A DNA stretch of 64,000 bases from Thalassococcus halodurans (GTDB lineage Bacteria; Pseudomonadota; Alphaproteobacteria; Rhodobacterales; Rhodobacteraceae): contig NZ_FNUZ01000009.1 in NCBI RefSeq assembly GCF_900108225.1, positions 1 to 64,000 of the forward strand, read 5' to 3'. Below the pieces are notes generated by a model. That model saw nothing but the letters and a program-made list of their open reading frames with translations, did not search any database and was not told where the DNA came from. Of the stretch, positions 1 through 7,346 are shown in pieces. Position numbers and translations under genes: made by a program. Position 1 is the stretch's first letter; every line of letters starts with the position of its first letter.

Positions 1-59
1 CCGACGCCCTTGGCGGTTTCGATGTCGGCGCTGGTGAATTTGATGCAGTTCGTGGTCAT
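1..59 (-). CDS. DUF736 family protein, N-terminal fragment at window edge
   Basis: Only the first 19 codons lie in the window, and the gene continues past position 1. The encoded start (MTTNCIKFTSADIETAKGV) is identical to the start of the complete DUF736 gene at 17427-17765, and the leader behind it is also duplicated. DUF736 proteins are small plasmid-associated proteins of unknown function, common in alphaproteobacteria. A ribosome-binding sequence (GGAGAAGAGC on the coding strand) precedes the ATG. It is either an intact paralogue or a fragment; the window cannot tell. Confidence 0.7.
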   Translation of the reverse strand, partial: MTTNCIKFTSADIETAKGV

Positions 60-306
60 TGCTCTTCTCCTTGTTTGCGTTGCAATGATGGTCACCTTGC
101 AGCTGGCCAAGGCCCGGTCACACCGAAGGCGAAGCGTAGCGGAGAGGGGCAGGCGCCGGTCTATTTGCTCCGCGCGGAATGGCCCGCAGGGACAGGGGAA
201 AAAGATCGGCGACAACCTTTGTGGACGGGTCGACAGCTGCGACCAGCATGTCATGCAACTCAGACACCAGGAGAAGTGCGGTGGCCGCGAAGAAAGGAGG
301 GTGAAC
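1..306. repeat. Direct repeat copy A (DUF736 start plus leader)
   Basis: This stretch matches 17707-18014 in the same orientation at roughly 90% identity with a few small indels, judged by eye. The repeat covers the start of a DUF736 gene and about 250 bp upstream of it. The two copies bracket about 17.4 kb holding the defence genes and the replicon, so recombination between them could excise or duplicate that segment. Confidence 0.85.
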
Positions 307-312
307 AACCGA

Positions 313-960
313 ATGAGAGAAATGCCTGTGGTGGCGATATTTCTGTCCTCTCGCACCGAGCCGCATCCCGGCCAGTCAGAGCTTTGCTGACCCTGCCTCA
401 CGTGCCGCGACGGCTGGTTTCCGTGGCAACCCGATCTGTGTTGTCTGGAAGAGCTGCAGGGAGATCGTCGAAGCCTCGACACCGTTCCGCCCCCCCCGGA
501 TTTCGAACGGTCCCTCCACGGCACCCCGTAACGTGCGATCCGCGCAGCACGACCATCACCGGCCTGATGCCAGCTGCGGTCAAGGCAATCCGGCGGTCGT
601 AGAACGCCGTTTGCGACCTATGATGACGGGGCGGCACGGCACGTCCGGCAAAGCAAGGAGCAACACCGGCCGAGACGCGAGATACGAGATCGATGTTGTC
701 ACGCGCCCGCCCAAGCGACCGTAACCGGAACGGCCGAGATGAAGCGTTGCCACGACCATGCGACGGCTGGCCGGGCTGGCTCCGGAGGAGACTGCACCGC
801 CAGCAGCACGTCGCAGCGAGAGGCGGCGTTTCAGCTCGGGGCGGGCGGCTGCGTGCAGCCGACCGAGTAGGGCGCGGTCCTGACCAAAGGGCAGGAGGGG
901 CCAATGTTCCCCTTGAATGCTTCAACTTAAGAATCAAAAGTTACTTCAACGGCAGGGCCA
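313..960. other. 650 bp without a convincing gene
   Basis: Several overlapping open frames occur on both strands, but they are arginine- and proline-rich, of the kind produced by non-coding GC-rich DNA. None shows a recognisable domain or a good ribosome-binding site. I see no repeat or RNA signature. It may be eroded sequence between the DUF736 leader and the retron unit. Confidence 0.5.
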
Positions 961-1563
961 TTGAGACAGGCGGAACACATTTTGATTGAGCTGAAAATCG
1001 AACTTGTTGGCATCAAACCACCCATCTGGCGCCGGATCCTCGTGCCGAATGACATCAGCTTGGACATCCTGCATTCCGTTCTCCAGGGCGCTATGCCTTG
1101 GCAAGACTATCATTTGCATGAATTCGAGATTGGCGAAGACAGGTTCGAGGCCCGCGACGAAAGTGACGACAGCTGGGACCCAAACGATGGCCGGAAGGAC
1201 GAAAAGAGCTTTACTCTTGGCGAGCTGGTCAAGAAAGGCAATCAGTTCATATACACTTATGATTTCGGCGATGGCTGGCGGCACCTCGTCACTGTCGAGA
1301 AGGTTAGCAAACCAACCGGAAGACCAGATCTGGACTTTCCCGCCTGTGTTGCCGGAGCGCGAGCGTGCCCGCCAGAGGACTGTGGAGGGCCCTACTCTTA
1401 CGAAGAGTTTCTCGACGCGCTGACCGACAAACGCCACCCGGAATATCGTGATACAAAGCAATGGGCCGGCGCGTTCGAACCGGAAGTGTTCAGCGTGCAG
1501 CAAGCCAATGCTGCCGTCGGTGCGATGTTCGTTTGGGCGAAAGAGTGTCGCGGTCTAAAGTGA
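961..1563 (+). CDS. Plasmid pRiA4b ORF-3 family protein
   Basis: This 200-residue protein matches the pRiA4b ORF-3/IS1096 passenger family. The N-terminal part reads ELVGIKPPIWRRILVP followed by a short acidic stretch (about residues 10-70). The family hallmark YTYDFGDGWRHLV lies near residue 98, and a Cys-containing acidic motif (ACPPEDCGGPY) follows near residue 140. The start is a TTG. The biochemical role of the family is unknown. It ends 78 bp before the retron-like effector and points the same way, so it may be the first gene of that unit. Alternatively it is an unrelated plasmid gene. Confidence 0.8.
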   Translation: MRQAEHILIELKIELVGIKPPIWRRILVPNDISLDILHSVLQGAMPWQDYHLHEFEIGEDRFEARDESDDSWDPNDGRKDEKSFTLGELVKKGNQFIYTYDFGDGWRHLVTVEKVSKPTGRPDLDFPACVAGARACPPEDCGGPYSYEEFLDALTDKRHPEYRDTKQWAGAFEPEVFSVQQANAAVGAMFVWAKECRGLK

Positions 1564-1641
1564 CTCCTGACGCTGGCTTGGCGCGCGATCCATATGGCGA
1601 ACCTCGCAACCATTTTGAAGAACTGAGATCGAGGTACCGAC

Positions 1642-2901
1642 GTGACCACAAGCTCGACCATCATGCAGCCGTTGGTGAAAGCATGGGTGGATCAATTCGA
1701 AGAAGCGGACCGGGCGGATGCCGCGATCCTCGCGTCCCTCATCCGGCTTGTCCCTGGTGATGCTTTTCGCCGCGATTTGACGCGGGTCCTTGAAGACCGC
1801 CTGAGGATCGGTCCCAACCCCGTGGCGCTTTACAACGAAACAGAGCGTAAGAAATGGAAAGGGCAACCCAACCGTTTGTTTCCCGAGACGTCCCGCGCGA
1901 GTAAAATTCAAAAAGGGAAGAAGACTGTGCGCGCATATGGCCGCGTCGGACCGCCGCTGGTGCCTCGTCAGCGACAGGTCGCCGAAGAAATAGGCAGTGA
2001 AGGGGTTGTCGCCAACGTCCTGACCCAGTTGCACAAGCGCCATCGAAGGTCGATCCTTCTCAACCCTGGGGCCGACATAATTCGCGAGAAGCGCGCGCGC
2101 CGGTTCGTTCTGGTAACGGACTTCATCGGAAGTGGAGATCGCGTCATCAACTATCTCAATGCCGCATGGAGGCTGCGGACAGTGCGCAGCTGGTGGTCGA
2201 GGCGCAGTCATTCCGGCCTTTGTTTCGAAGTGGTGGCCTACGCAGGGACAGAAGCTGGGGTCGAACGCGTAAAGGATCACGCCTCATCGCCCACCGTCAG
2301 CTTGGTGACACGATGCCCAACAATTCAAACGGTCTTTCCCCGAGGAAAAGTCAGGCGGATGGAAGAGCTGTGTCGTCGCTATGCGCCACCAGGGTCCAAA
2401 CCCCTGGGCTATGGCGAAGTGGGGGCGCTTTTGGCGTTTGATCACGGCATGCCGAACAATGCACCTTCGATGTTCTGGAAGGATGCAAGAAGATGGTCGG
2501 CGCTGGTACCGGAGCGTGCATCCAGTACAGCTGGTTCCCCCTACCAAGAACCGCACACGCCAGAGAAAGAAAGAGCGCGTATTGAAGCGTCTGCCAAGGC
2601 GTCGGATACCGGGGCAATTCTGCGCCCGACGAGCTTGGAAACGATCATCCTGTCTGCACTGCGCCGATCTCCCCGTCATTCCGAAGCGATATCGGGTCGT
2701 CTCGGCATGAACATCGATGATGTGTGCGAAATCCTTGACCGCTTGAAAGGTTGGGGTTGGATAAACGCGTCGCATCAACTGACCGAACGAGGGCGGATGG
2801 TTGCGTCACGACTGATTCGCCAAGACCGCAAGAGCCCCCTTCCCCAAGGCGACGACACGATGTACTTTCCGAATGCGTTGAGAGCGCCACGCGATGTCTA
2901 G
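1642..2901 (+). CDS. Retron-type effector: phosphoribosyltransferase-like plus winged helix
   Basis: 419 residues, GTG start with GAGG about 7 nt upstream. The central part contains RFVLVTDFIGSGDRVINYL (about residues 154-172), the shape of a phosphoribosyltransferase PRPP-binding loop (hydrophobic strand, acidic residue, then a small-residue turn). The C-terminus (about 325-390) reads as a winged helix: LETIILSALRR, SEAISGRLGMNIDDV, then a wing and LTERGRMVA. Proteins of this architecture are known next to retron reverse transcriptases, where they act as toxic effectors held in check by RT and msDNA. From memory this is the type III class of Mestre and co-workers. It sits 199 bp upstream of the RT on the same strand. 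The enzymatic activity is not shown, and a nucleotide-binding sensor role is also possible. Confidence 0.72.
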   Translation: MTTSSTIMQPLVKAWVDQFEEADRADAAILASLIRLVPGDAFRRDLTRVLEDRLRIGPNPVALYNETERKKWKGQPNRLFPETSRASKIQKGKKTVRAYGRVGPPLVPRQRQVAEEIGSEGVVANVLTQLHKRHRRSILLNPGADIIREKRARRFVLVTDFIGSGDRVINYLNAAWRLRTVRSWWSRRSHSGLCFEVVAYAGTEAGVERVKDHASSPTVSLVTRCPTIQTVFPRGKVRRMEELCRRYAPPGSKPLGYGEVGALLAFDHGMPNNAPSMFWKDARRWSALVPERASSTAGSPYQEPHTPEKERARIEASAKASDTGAILRPTSLETIILSALRRSPRHSEAISGRLGMNIDDVCEILDRLKGWGWINASHQLTERGRMVASRLIRQDRKSPLPQGDDTMYFPNALRAPRDV

Positions 2902-3100
2902 TGGTTGCCGGGGTAACGACCGGCACCGTTGGTGTCACGTCCTGCCCGCAGGAGGTGATGCCTGGGCCGTCGATTGCGATGGGCTCACGGTCAAGCTTTC
3001 GCTTGATGCTCAACTTGATCGAACCGCACGACCTTGCGGTCGCCGCAGCGGTAGGCTGACTTGCGATCCGATCAAGCTCACCCTGAAGGGTGGATAGTAG
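2902..3100 (+). ncRNA. Candidate retron msr-msd RNA region
   Basis: The gap between effector stop and RT start has no good ORF and is dense in hairpins. These are TGCCGG/CCGGCA at 2906-2911 and 2920-2925; TCCTG/CAGGA at 2940-2953; TCAAGC-TTTC-GCTTGA at 2991-3006; CCGCA/TGCGG at 3024-3039; and CCC/GGG at 3081-3090. CTTGATCG (3014-3021) pairs with CGATCAAG (3069-3076), which could close a long stem. Retron non-coding RNAs usually lie just upstream of their RT and have this layout. I could not fix the a1/a2 ends or the branching G, so the boundaries are those of the gap. Confidence 0.55.
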
Positions 3101-4279
3101 ATGCGAACGTGGAACTCTCAACGCTACTTCGCCGAAGGCCTTGCGGCAGGAGTGGATGAATCCATCCTCAATAATGCAATCGCGACAGCTGAACACACAT
3201 TGCGGCAGCCAAGTCCCGGCCCGCCGATCCTCACCCTTGGCCATCTGGGGCATTTGGCGGGCGTCGATGTCGGTATTTTGAAAACATATGCCTCAAGGCA
3301 GGATGCGGACCCTTATCGGGAGTTCTCGATCCGCAAGCGCCCGATCCCGGGCCAACCTCCGCGCTATCGAACAATTGCCGTGCCTGAGCCGCCCTTGCTG
3401 AGAGTCCAGACTTGGATCGCGTCCGAAGTCCTGCGCCACGCACCCTGCCATTCGGCGAGCACGGCGTTTGCACCAGGGTCTCGGTTGGCCCAGGCCGCGG
3501 CGCGCCACTGCCGCGCAGTTTGGATGGTCAAGATTGATCTGCGGAACTTCTTCGAATCGCTGACTGAAATCGACGTGCATCGGGTGTTTTTGGAGCGGGG
3601 CTACCAGCCGCTGGTCGCGTTTGAGCTTGCGCGCTTGTGCACCCGTCTCCGCGACAAACATCGCAACGATACTGCTGTCTTGCCTCAGCGACGAACGCCC
3701 AAGTTTCGGCACTCGTCCTTGACATCGCTTTATCCACGAGACCTGCTTGGCGTCTTGCCGCAAGGCGCACCAACCAGTCCAATGTTGGCCAATCTCGCAG
3801 TGCGCGACCTAGATGAAAGACTGACTGCTATCGCGAAGACCTTCGGCGTCCGATACTCGCGCTATGCAGACGATCTCACCTTTTCAACGACACGAAAGTC
3901 GTTTGGAAGATCCCGCGCACATGATCTGGTAGGGCGAGTCTATGAGACCCTGGCTGCTCGAGGACTGGCGCCGAACCAATCCAAGACGACGATTGTTTCT
4001 CCGGGAGCACGGAAAGTCGTGCTCGGCCTTTTGGTGGACGGAGACACGCCGAAGCTGACCCGCGATTTCCGCTCGCGGCTTCGAAAGCACCTGTATCACA
4101 TAAGCGCTCCCGATCAGGGGCCGGTTCAACATGCAGCGCGGCGCGGATTCGCCTCCGTTGAAGGCCTCCGCCAACATCTGTTGGGCCTGATCGCGTTCGC
4201 CGGTCAGATCGATCCGGTCTATGCGGCGAAATGTCGGGCGATTTTAGACTCGTCAGATTGGTCGCAGACAAGGAGGTGA
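3101..4279 (+). CDS. Retron-like reverse transcriptase
   Basis: 392 residues. RT motifs appear in order: AFAPGS (about 122-127), KIDLRNFF with the first catalytic Asp (144-151), LPQGAPTSPMLANL (219-232), YSRYADDLTFS with the YADD box (252-262), and an SKTTI lysine motif (294-298). The length and the LPQGAPTSP form fit retron RTs. There is no maturase or endonuclease domain, which argues against a group II intron. The retron-specific NAxxH region looks like AAARH (132-136), and the VTG motif looks like VLG (307-309), so this is a divergent member. The RT would make msDNA from the adjacent upstream RNA and act with the PRTase-like effector in anti-phage defence. An Abi- or DRT-type RT is the alternative, but the neighbour and hairpin gap favour a retron. 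Confidence 0.85.
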   Translation: MRTWNSQRYFAEGLAAGVDESILNNAIATAEHTLRQPSPGPPILTLGHLGHLAGVDVGILKTYASRQDADPYREFSIRKRPIPGQPPRYRTIAVPEPPLLRVQTWIASEVLRHAPCHSASTAFAPGSRLAQAAARHCRAVWMVKIDLRNFFESLTEIDVHRVFLERGYQPLVAFELARLCTRLRDKHRNDTAVLPQRRTPKFRHSSLTSLYPRDLLGVLPQGAPTSPMLANLAVRDLDERLTAIAKTFGVRYSRYADDLTFSTTRKSFGRSRAHDLVGRVYETLAARGLAPNQSKTTIVSPGARKVVLGLLVDGDTPKLTRDFRSRLRKHLYHISAPDQGPVQHAARRGFASVEGLRQHLLGLIAFAGQIDPVYAAKCRAILDSSDWSQTRR

Positions 4280-4488
4280 ATTTAATCTGTTCGATGGGCG
4301 TCTTCTACCTACGGATTTTCATCAATTTGGAGAAGCTTCTGAGCTCAAATCACCACCGGAGAACCTAGAAGGTCTTTCCAGCCTGAGATCGCACTGATTT
4401 TGAACCGGTCCTGTGAATTAAGTGTCGGCCTTCTGCGTTGCTCCAGTATCTCTGAAATCCCAGTCACTTCATCAGACTGTTCGGGCCG
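4280..4488. other. Convergent intergenic gap
   Basis: About 210 bp between the 3' end of the RT and the 3' end of the AbiJ-like gene, which face each other. I see no ORF and no clear stem-plus-T-tract terminator. Base composition is lower in GC than the flanks. Confidence 0.4.
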
Positions 4489-5280
4489 CTATATCACCGC
4501 GCGTTTGGCCAAATAGGTGCAGACCGCGCAGGCTACACTGACAACCAGCTCGGCCTCTGGCGTATCAACCTGCTGTCCTTCCAACCCGTGACGAGCGTTG
4601 TTGGACGCATAGCCCCACAGTTTCTCGGCTGCGGTATCAAGAGGTTTTGGAAGGTCCAATCGCTTTACAAGCTGGCCGAATGTTGCTTTGGAATCGCCGG
4701 CCAGATCCCGCGCGGTCGCTTCCATCGCTGCGCAGGCATGCTGGATTGCCCCGGTCACATCCGGCTCTGGCCGCCGAGAAATATCGCGCAGCGCTTCGTG
4801 GATCTCGCGTGCGGCGGCACTGCGCCCGGTATGTTCGAGGATTTCGACGGCCTCTTGTGTCGCGCCGGTAAATGCTTCGGAGCCGCGATAGACTATCTGG
4901 CCGTCGTTCATATGCCAGCCGATGCCATTTTCGACAAAAAACTGGTTCAGCCGGCCATCGAACCTGCTTGCATTGTCGTTGAACCCTTGCGCGAGTGCCG
5001 TATGGAACGCTTCAGCAATGTCATAGACCTTGTACCAAGGACAGTCGGCAAGTAGCCCAACGACCTCTTCCCAGATGTTGGGGTGCTCCGACCAGTTGTT
5101 CCGGTCAGGCGGGACGAGCAACACCTGACAGATGATCCGGCGCATGGCGGACGGGCTCATGCCGATGTCCTGCCCAATCAGCGGGATCGCATAGCGCAGG
5201 TTTTCGGGCGCGTCCTCGTGAACGGTTATCTCCGCGGCTGCGCTGCGGTAGCCGTGCCGGTTCGAAAAACTCTCTGCCAT
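4489..5280 (-). CDS. AbiJ-like abortive infection protein with HEPN-type C-terminus
   Basis: 263 residues. The N-terminus (SFSNRHGY near residue 4, then AIPLIGQDIGMSPSAMRRIICQVL and a WYKVYDIAEA stretch up to about residue 95) resembles the AbiJ N-terminal domain type 4. The C-terminal third (IQHACAAMEATARDLAG through NNARHGLEG to the end) resembles the Abi C-terminal HEPN-like fold, with ARHG as a possible nuclease motif. Such proteins are thought to act as RNases that stop growth on phage infection. The start lies 12 nt downstream of the hipA stop on the same strand, so it is probably the third gene of a hipB-hipA-abiJ transcript. Function is inferred from family resemblance. Confidence 0.7.
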   Translation of the reverse strand: MAESFSNRHGYRSAAAEITVHEDAPENLRYAIPLIGQDIGMSPSAMRRIICQVLLVPPDRNNWSEHPNIWEEVVGLLADCPWYKVYDIAEAFHTALAQGFNDNASRFDGRLNQFFVENGIGWHMNDGQIVYRGSEAFTGATQEAVEILEHTGRSAAAREIHEALRDISRRPEPDVTGAIQHACAAMEATARDLAGDSKATFGQLVKRLDLPKPLDTAAEKLWGYASNNARHGLEGQQVDTPEAELVVSVACAVCTYLAKRAVI

Positions 5281-5292
5281 TCTGCCAATCCC

Positions 5293-6510
5293 CTACGCTA
5301 TCGGCACTGTGTGCAAATGGGCTTCGATCGCCTTGATCGCATCCGCGGTCAGCGGCAGGTTTCCCTTTTCGGCCTGCCAGTGCTCATGGAAGCGCGCGAC
5401 AGTCTCGCGTGCGGTTCCCAGAACCAGCTTCTCGGATAAACCGGCGTTTGCAGCCAGGTGCGACAGCTCGTCCTTCGAGAACCCGGAGAACTTCTTGGTG
5501 CGGCTAAAGGTGAGCGCCGCCTTGTCGTCGTCTATGTAGGCAATGGTCGAAACAAAATCGTAACACGGCGCGAGCGCTGCCTGCCTACGATCCGGATAGA
5601 TCAGCGACCAGTTCTTGAGGTGCATGTCGGCATTGCCGATCAGCACATTGAAAGTCAGCCGCCGGATAAACTCGGCGATGTCGGCCTCTCCGCATTCAGC
5701 GGCCAGTACCTGTGCGATGTTGCGCTGGCTTGCCTTCTCGTACTTGTCCTTGGGATAAACGCGAAAGACCTGCGCGAAGTCTTCAATGTGAACAGCGCTG
5801 CCATCACTTAGACGGTCAAATCTTTCGACCGCCAGCGCCTGACCGCTGACCTTATCCATGCCCTCGGGCAGGTTGCCGATGTCGGCAACATCGATCAGCC
5901 TTATCGGCGGAACATCCATGCCGCAGAGACGCGCGAGCGTCATCATCGAGAATTCATTCTCGGGGACAGCATCGAAGCCTTGCGCTGGCAACTTGACGAT
6001 CCAGGAGCCGCCGACCCCCTTGGCCGGAATCGCAAGACCGCCTTGTTTGTCTCCCAAAGCCGAGAACTTCAACTGAACGCCTGCCAGCGAGAACCTCAGC
6101 GCCTGATCTCGATGATCATCGTGATGATCTTCACCATCATCAGCGTCGGGGGGCCACGCCTCACCATCGGCGGGCCGAACAGTGACCGCACCGGGAAGGT
6201 CCTCGCCGAGAACCCAGAGCAGGAAAAATTCACGGACGGGCTTCACGCCCGCGCGCTCGGCGAGATAGTCTCGCATGTGACCTTCGGGCAGAAGATTGGA
6301 GAAGAAGGGCAGCAGGTGCATGTTCTGCGTACCGAAATCAGTGGTCAGTTCCCCAAGCTCATTCTTGAAACCGAGGCTCAGAACCGGCCTGCCCGCATCG
6401 GCGACATAGCCTTCAGAGAAAGCAAAGAGCGAGGTATCACCGCTGACCCGCGTCAACGTACCTATCGGCTCTCCGTAGAGCAGGACTTCAAGGACACTGA
6501 CATCAGCCAT
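5293..6510 (-). CDS. hipA: HipA family serine/threonine kinase toxin
   Basis: About 405 residues from the ATG at 6508-6510; an in-frame ATG 12 nt upstream is possible. The N-terminal HipA-1 domain (VLEVLLYGEPIGTLTR, MHLLPFFSNLLPEG) is followed by the HipA core: RFSLAGVQLKFSA, GSWIVKLPA, AVERFDR, and the catalytic loop GNADMHLKNWSL. Family members phosphorylate glutamyl-tRNA synthetase or other targets and induce growth arrest or persistence. An unusual Asp/His-rich stretch (DDGEDHHDDHRD) sits before the kinase core. The start overlaps the end of hipB by 8 nt, the standard coupled arrangement. All catalytic-looking motifs are present, so the toxin is probably active. Confidence 0.9.
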   Translation of the reverse strand: MADVSVLEVLLYGEPIGTLTRVSGDTSLFAFSEGYVADAGRPVLSLGFKNELGELTTDFGTQNMHLLPFFSNLLPEGHMRDYLAERAGVKPVREFFLLWVLGEDLPGAVTVRPADGEAWPPDADDGEDHHDDHRDQALRFSLAGVQLKFSALGDKQGGLAIPAKGVGGSWIVKLPAQGFDAVPENEFSMMTLARLCGMDVPPIRLIDVADIGNLPEGMDKVSGQALAVERFDRLSDGSAVHIEDFAQVFRVYPKDKYEKASQRNIAQVLAAECGEADIAEFIRRLTFNVLIGNADMHLKNWSLIYPDRRQAALAPCYDFVSTIAYIDDDKAALTFSRTKKFSGFSKDELSHLAANAGLSEKLVLGTARETVARFHEHWQAEKGNLPLTADAIKAIEAHLHTVPIA

Positions 6511-7102
6511 GATCGTCACCATCCAGACGATAGGCCGGACGCGGTAAGGATGGTGCAGATACACCCGCCCCATGGGCGAGTGCGTTGCGCAGCATGCGCA
6601 ACTGGCTCTGCGCCTGCTCGACCGCTTCCAGATTGCGCGGATCGCTCAGGAACTCCTGCATGGCAGCAGACGCTTCTTGCAACTGAACAACATCATCGGC
6701 TGAAAGCTTGAAGTGCATCAATTCGCGCGCCCGGCGCTGCAACTCCTGAACGACAATCTCAGAGAGCGTTTCACTGGGAAGCGCTGCTATCTGGTCATCA
6801 AGGCGCTGCAATAGGTTCGTCGCCTTACGCGCGCTCTGAACGTCACGGTGACCATCATCATCACCGCGAATGATCGCCCGAACGGCAGGCAGCTTCTTGC
6901 GCGGGACCAGAGTCAATTCCAGATCAAGTACACGTGCAAGCTCGACCAGGCTGGACAGACGCAGATCGACCGCCCCGTTCTCGATCTTGGAGATGTGGCT
7001 CTGTGGAACCCCAGCCTTCGCACTGAGCGCGCGCTGAGAGATCCCTTTGCGTTCCCGCGCGGCTTTGAGCGACTCTGCGATGTGCTCTATTGCGTAACTC
7101 AT
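6503..7102 (-). CDS. hipB: HipB-like XRE-family antitoxin and autorepressor
   Basis: 199 residues. The N-terminal helix-turn-helix (about 10-65) reads LKAARERKGISQRALSAKAGVPQSHISKIENG, a classical XRE domain. The rest is a long helical tail unusual for the ~90-residue E. coli HipB (LQRLDDQIAALPSETLSEIVVQELQRR, then a Gln-rich helical stretch), perhaps a dimerisation or toxin-binding extension. It is co-encoded with hipA (8-nt overlap) and should both neutralise HipA and repress the promoter at 7144-7172. The first gene of the likely three-gene hipB-hipA-abiJ operon. Confidence 0.88.
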   Translation of the reverse strand: MSYAIEHIAESLKAARERKGISQRALSAKAGVPQSHISKIENGAVDLRLSSLVELARVLDLELTLVPRKKLPAVRAIIRGDDDGHRDVQSARKATNLLQRLDDQIAALPSETLSEIVVQELQRRARELMHFKLSADDVVQLQEASAAMQEFLSDPRNLEAVEQAQSQLRMLRNALAHGAGVSAPSLPRPAYRLDGDDHG

Positions 7103-7143
7103 GATCTATCTTGCTGCTTCGTTTGCCATCTATGATATTCATA

Positions 7144-7196
7144 AACATATCACTCACTGAAGCAGACTTCAAGATTGATGTAGAATTCTACATCAA
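7144..7196 (-). promoter_or_regulatory. hipBA promoter and 22-bp palindromic operator
   Basis: On the minus strand a -35 TTGAAG (7172-7167) and -10 TATGTT (7149-7144) are separated by 17 nt, 42 bp before the hipB ATG. Just upstream of the -35 lies a perfect 22-bp palindrome at 7175-7196, with half-site TTGATGTAGAA. This is a likely HipB binding site. A second AT-rich imperfect inverted repeat (TATGATA near 7131) overlaps the -10 region. Confidence 0.7.
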
Positions 7197-7313
7197 GGCA
7201 TGCGCGTGATGTTCTTTTATGTATCAAACGCCAGAGAAGTCACTTGCCGAAAAAAGATCCGCTGGAAACTTGGGAGCTTCGAGGATCGACGATCAGATGC
7301 TCTTAACAGCAGC

Positions 7314-7338
7314 CACGGAGCCGACGGCGTGCTCCGTG
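7314..7338 (-). terminator. Hairpin after the Argonaute gene
   Basis: CACGGAGC (7314-7321) pairs perfectly with GCTCCGTG (7331-7338) across a 9-nt loop. It starts 8 nt beyond the Argonaute stop codon. There is no strong T-tract, so it may be a weak terminator or an mRNA-end stabiliser. Confidence 0.4.
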
Positions 7339-7346
7339 TGCAGCTT

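Noticed and set aside
398-937. Minus-strand 179-codon frame before the retron unit
   Set aside because: Arg/Pro/Ser-rich composition, no ribosome-binding site, and overlaps equally long frames on the other strand. No domain seen.
3101-4279. Group II intron reverse transcriptase
   Set aside because: No maturase or HNH domain, no intron domain V structure seen nearby, and the length and neighbours fit a retron.
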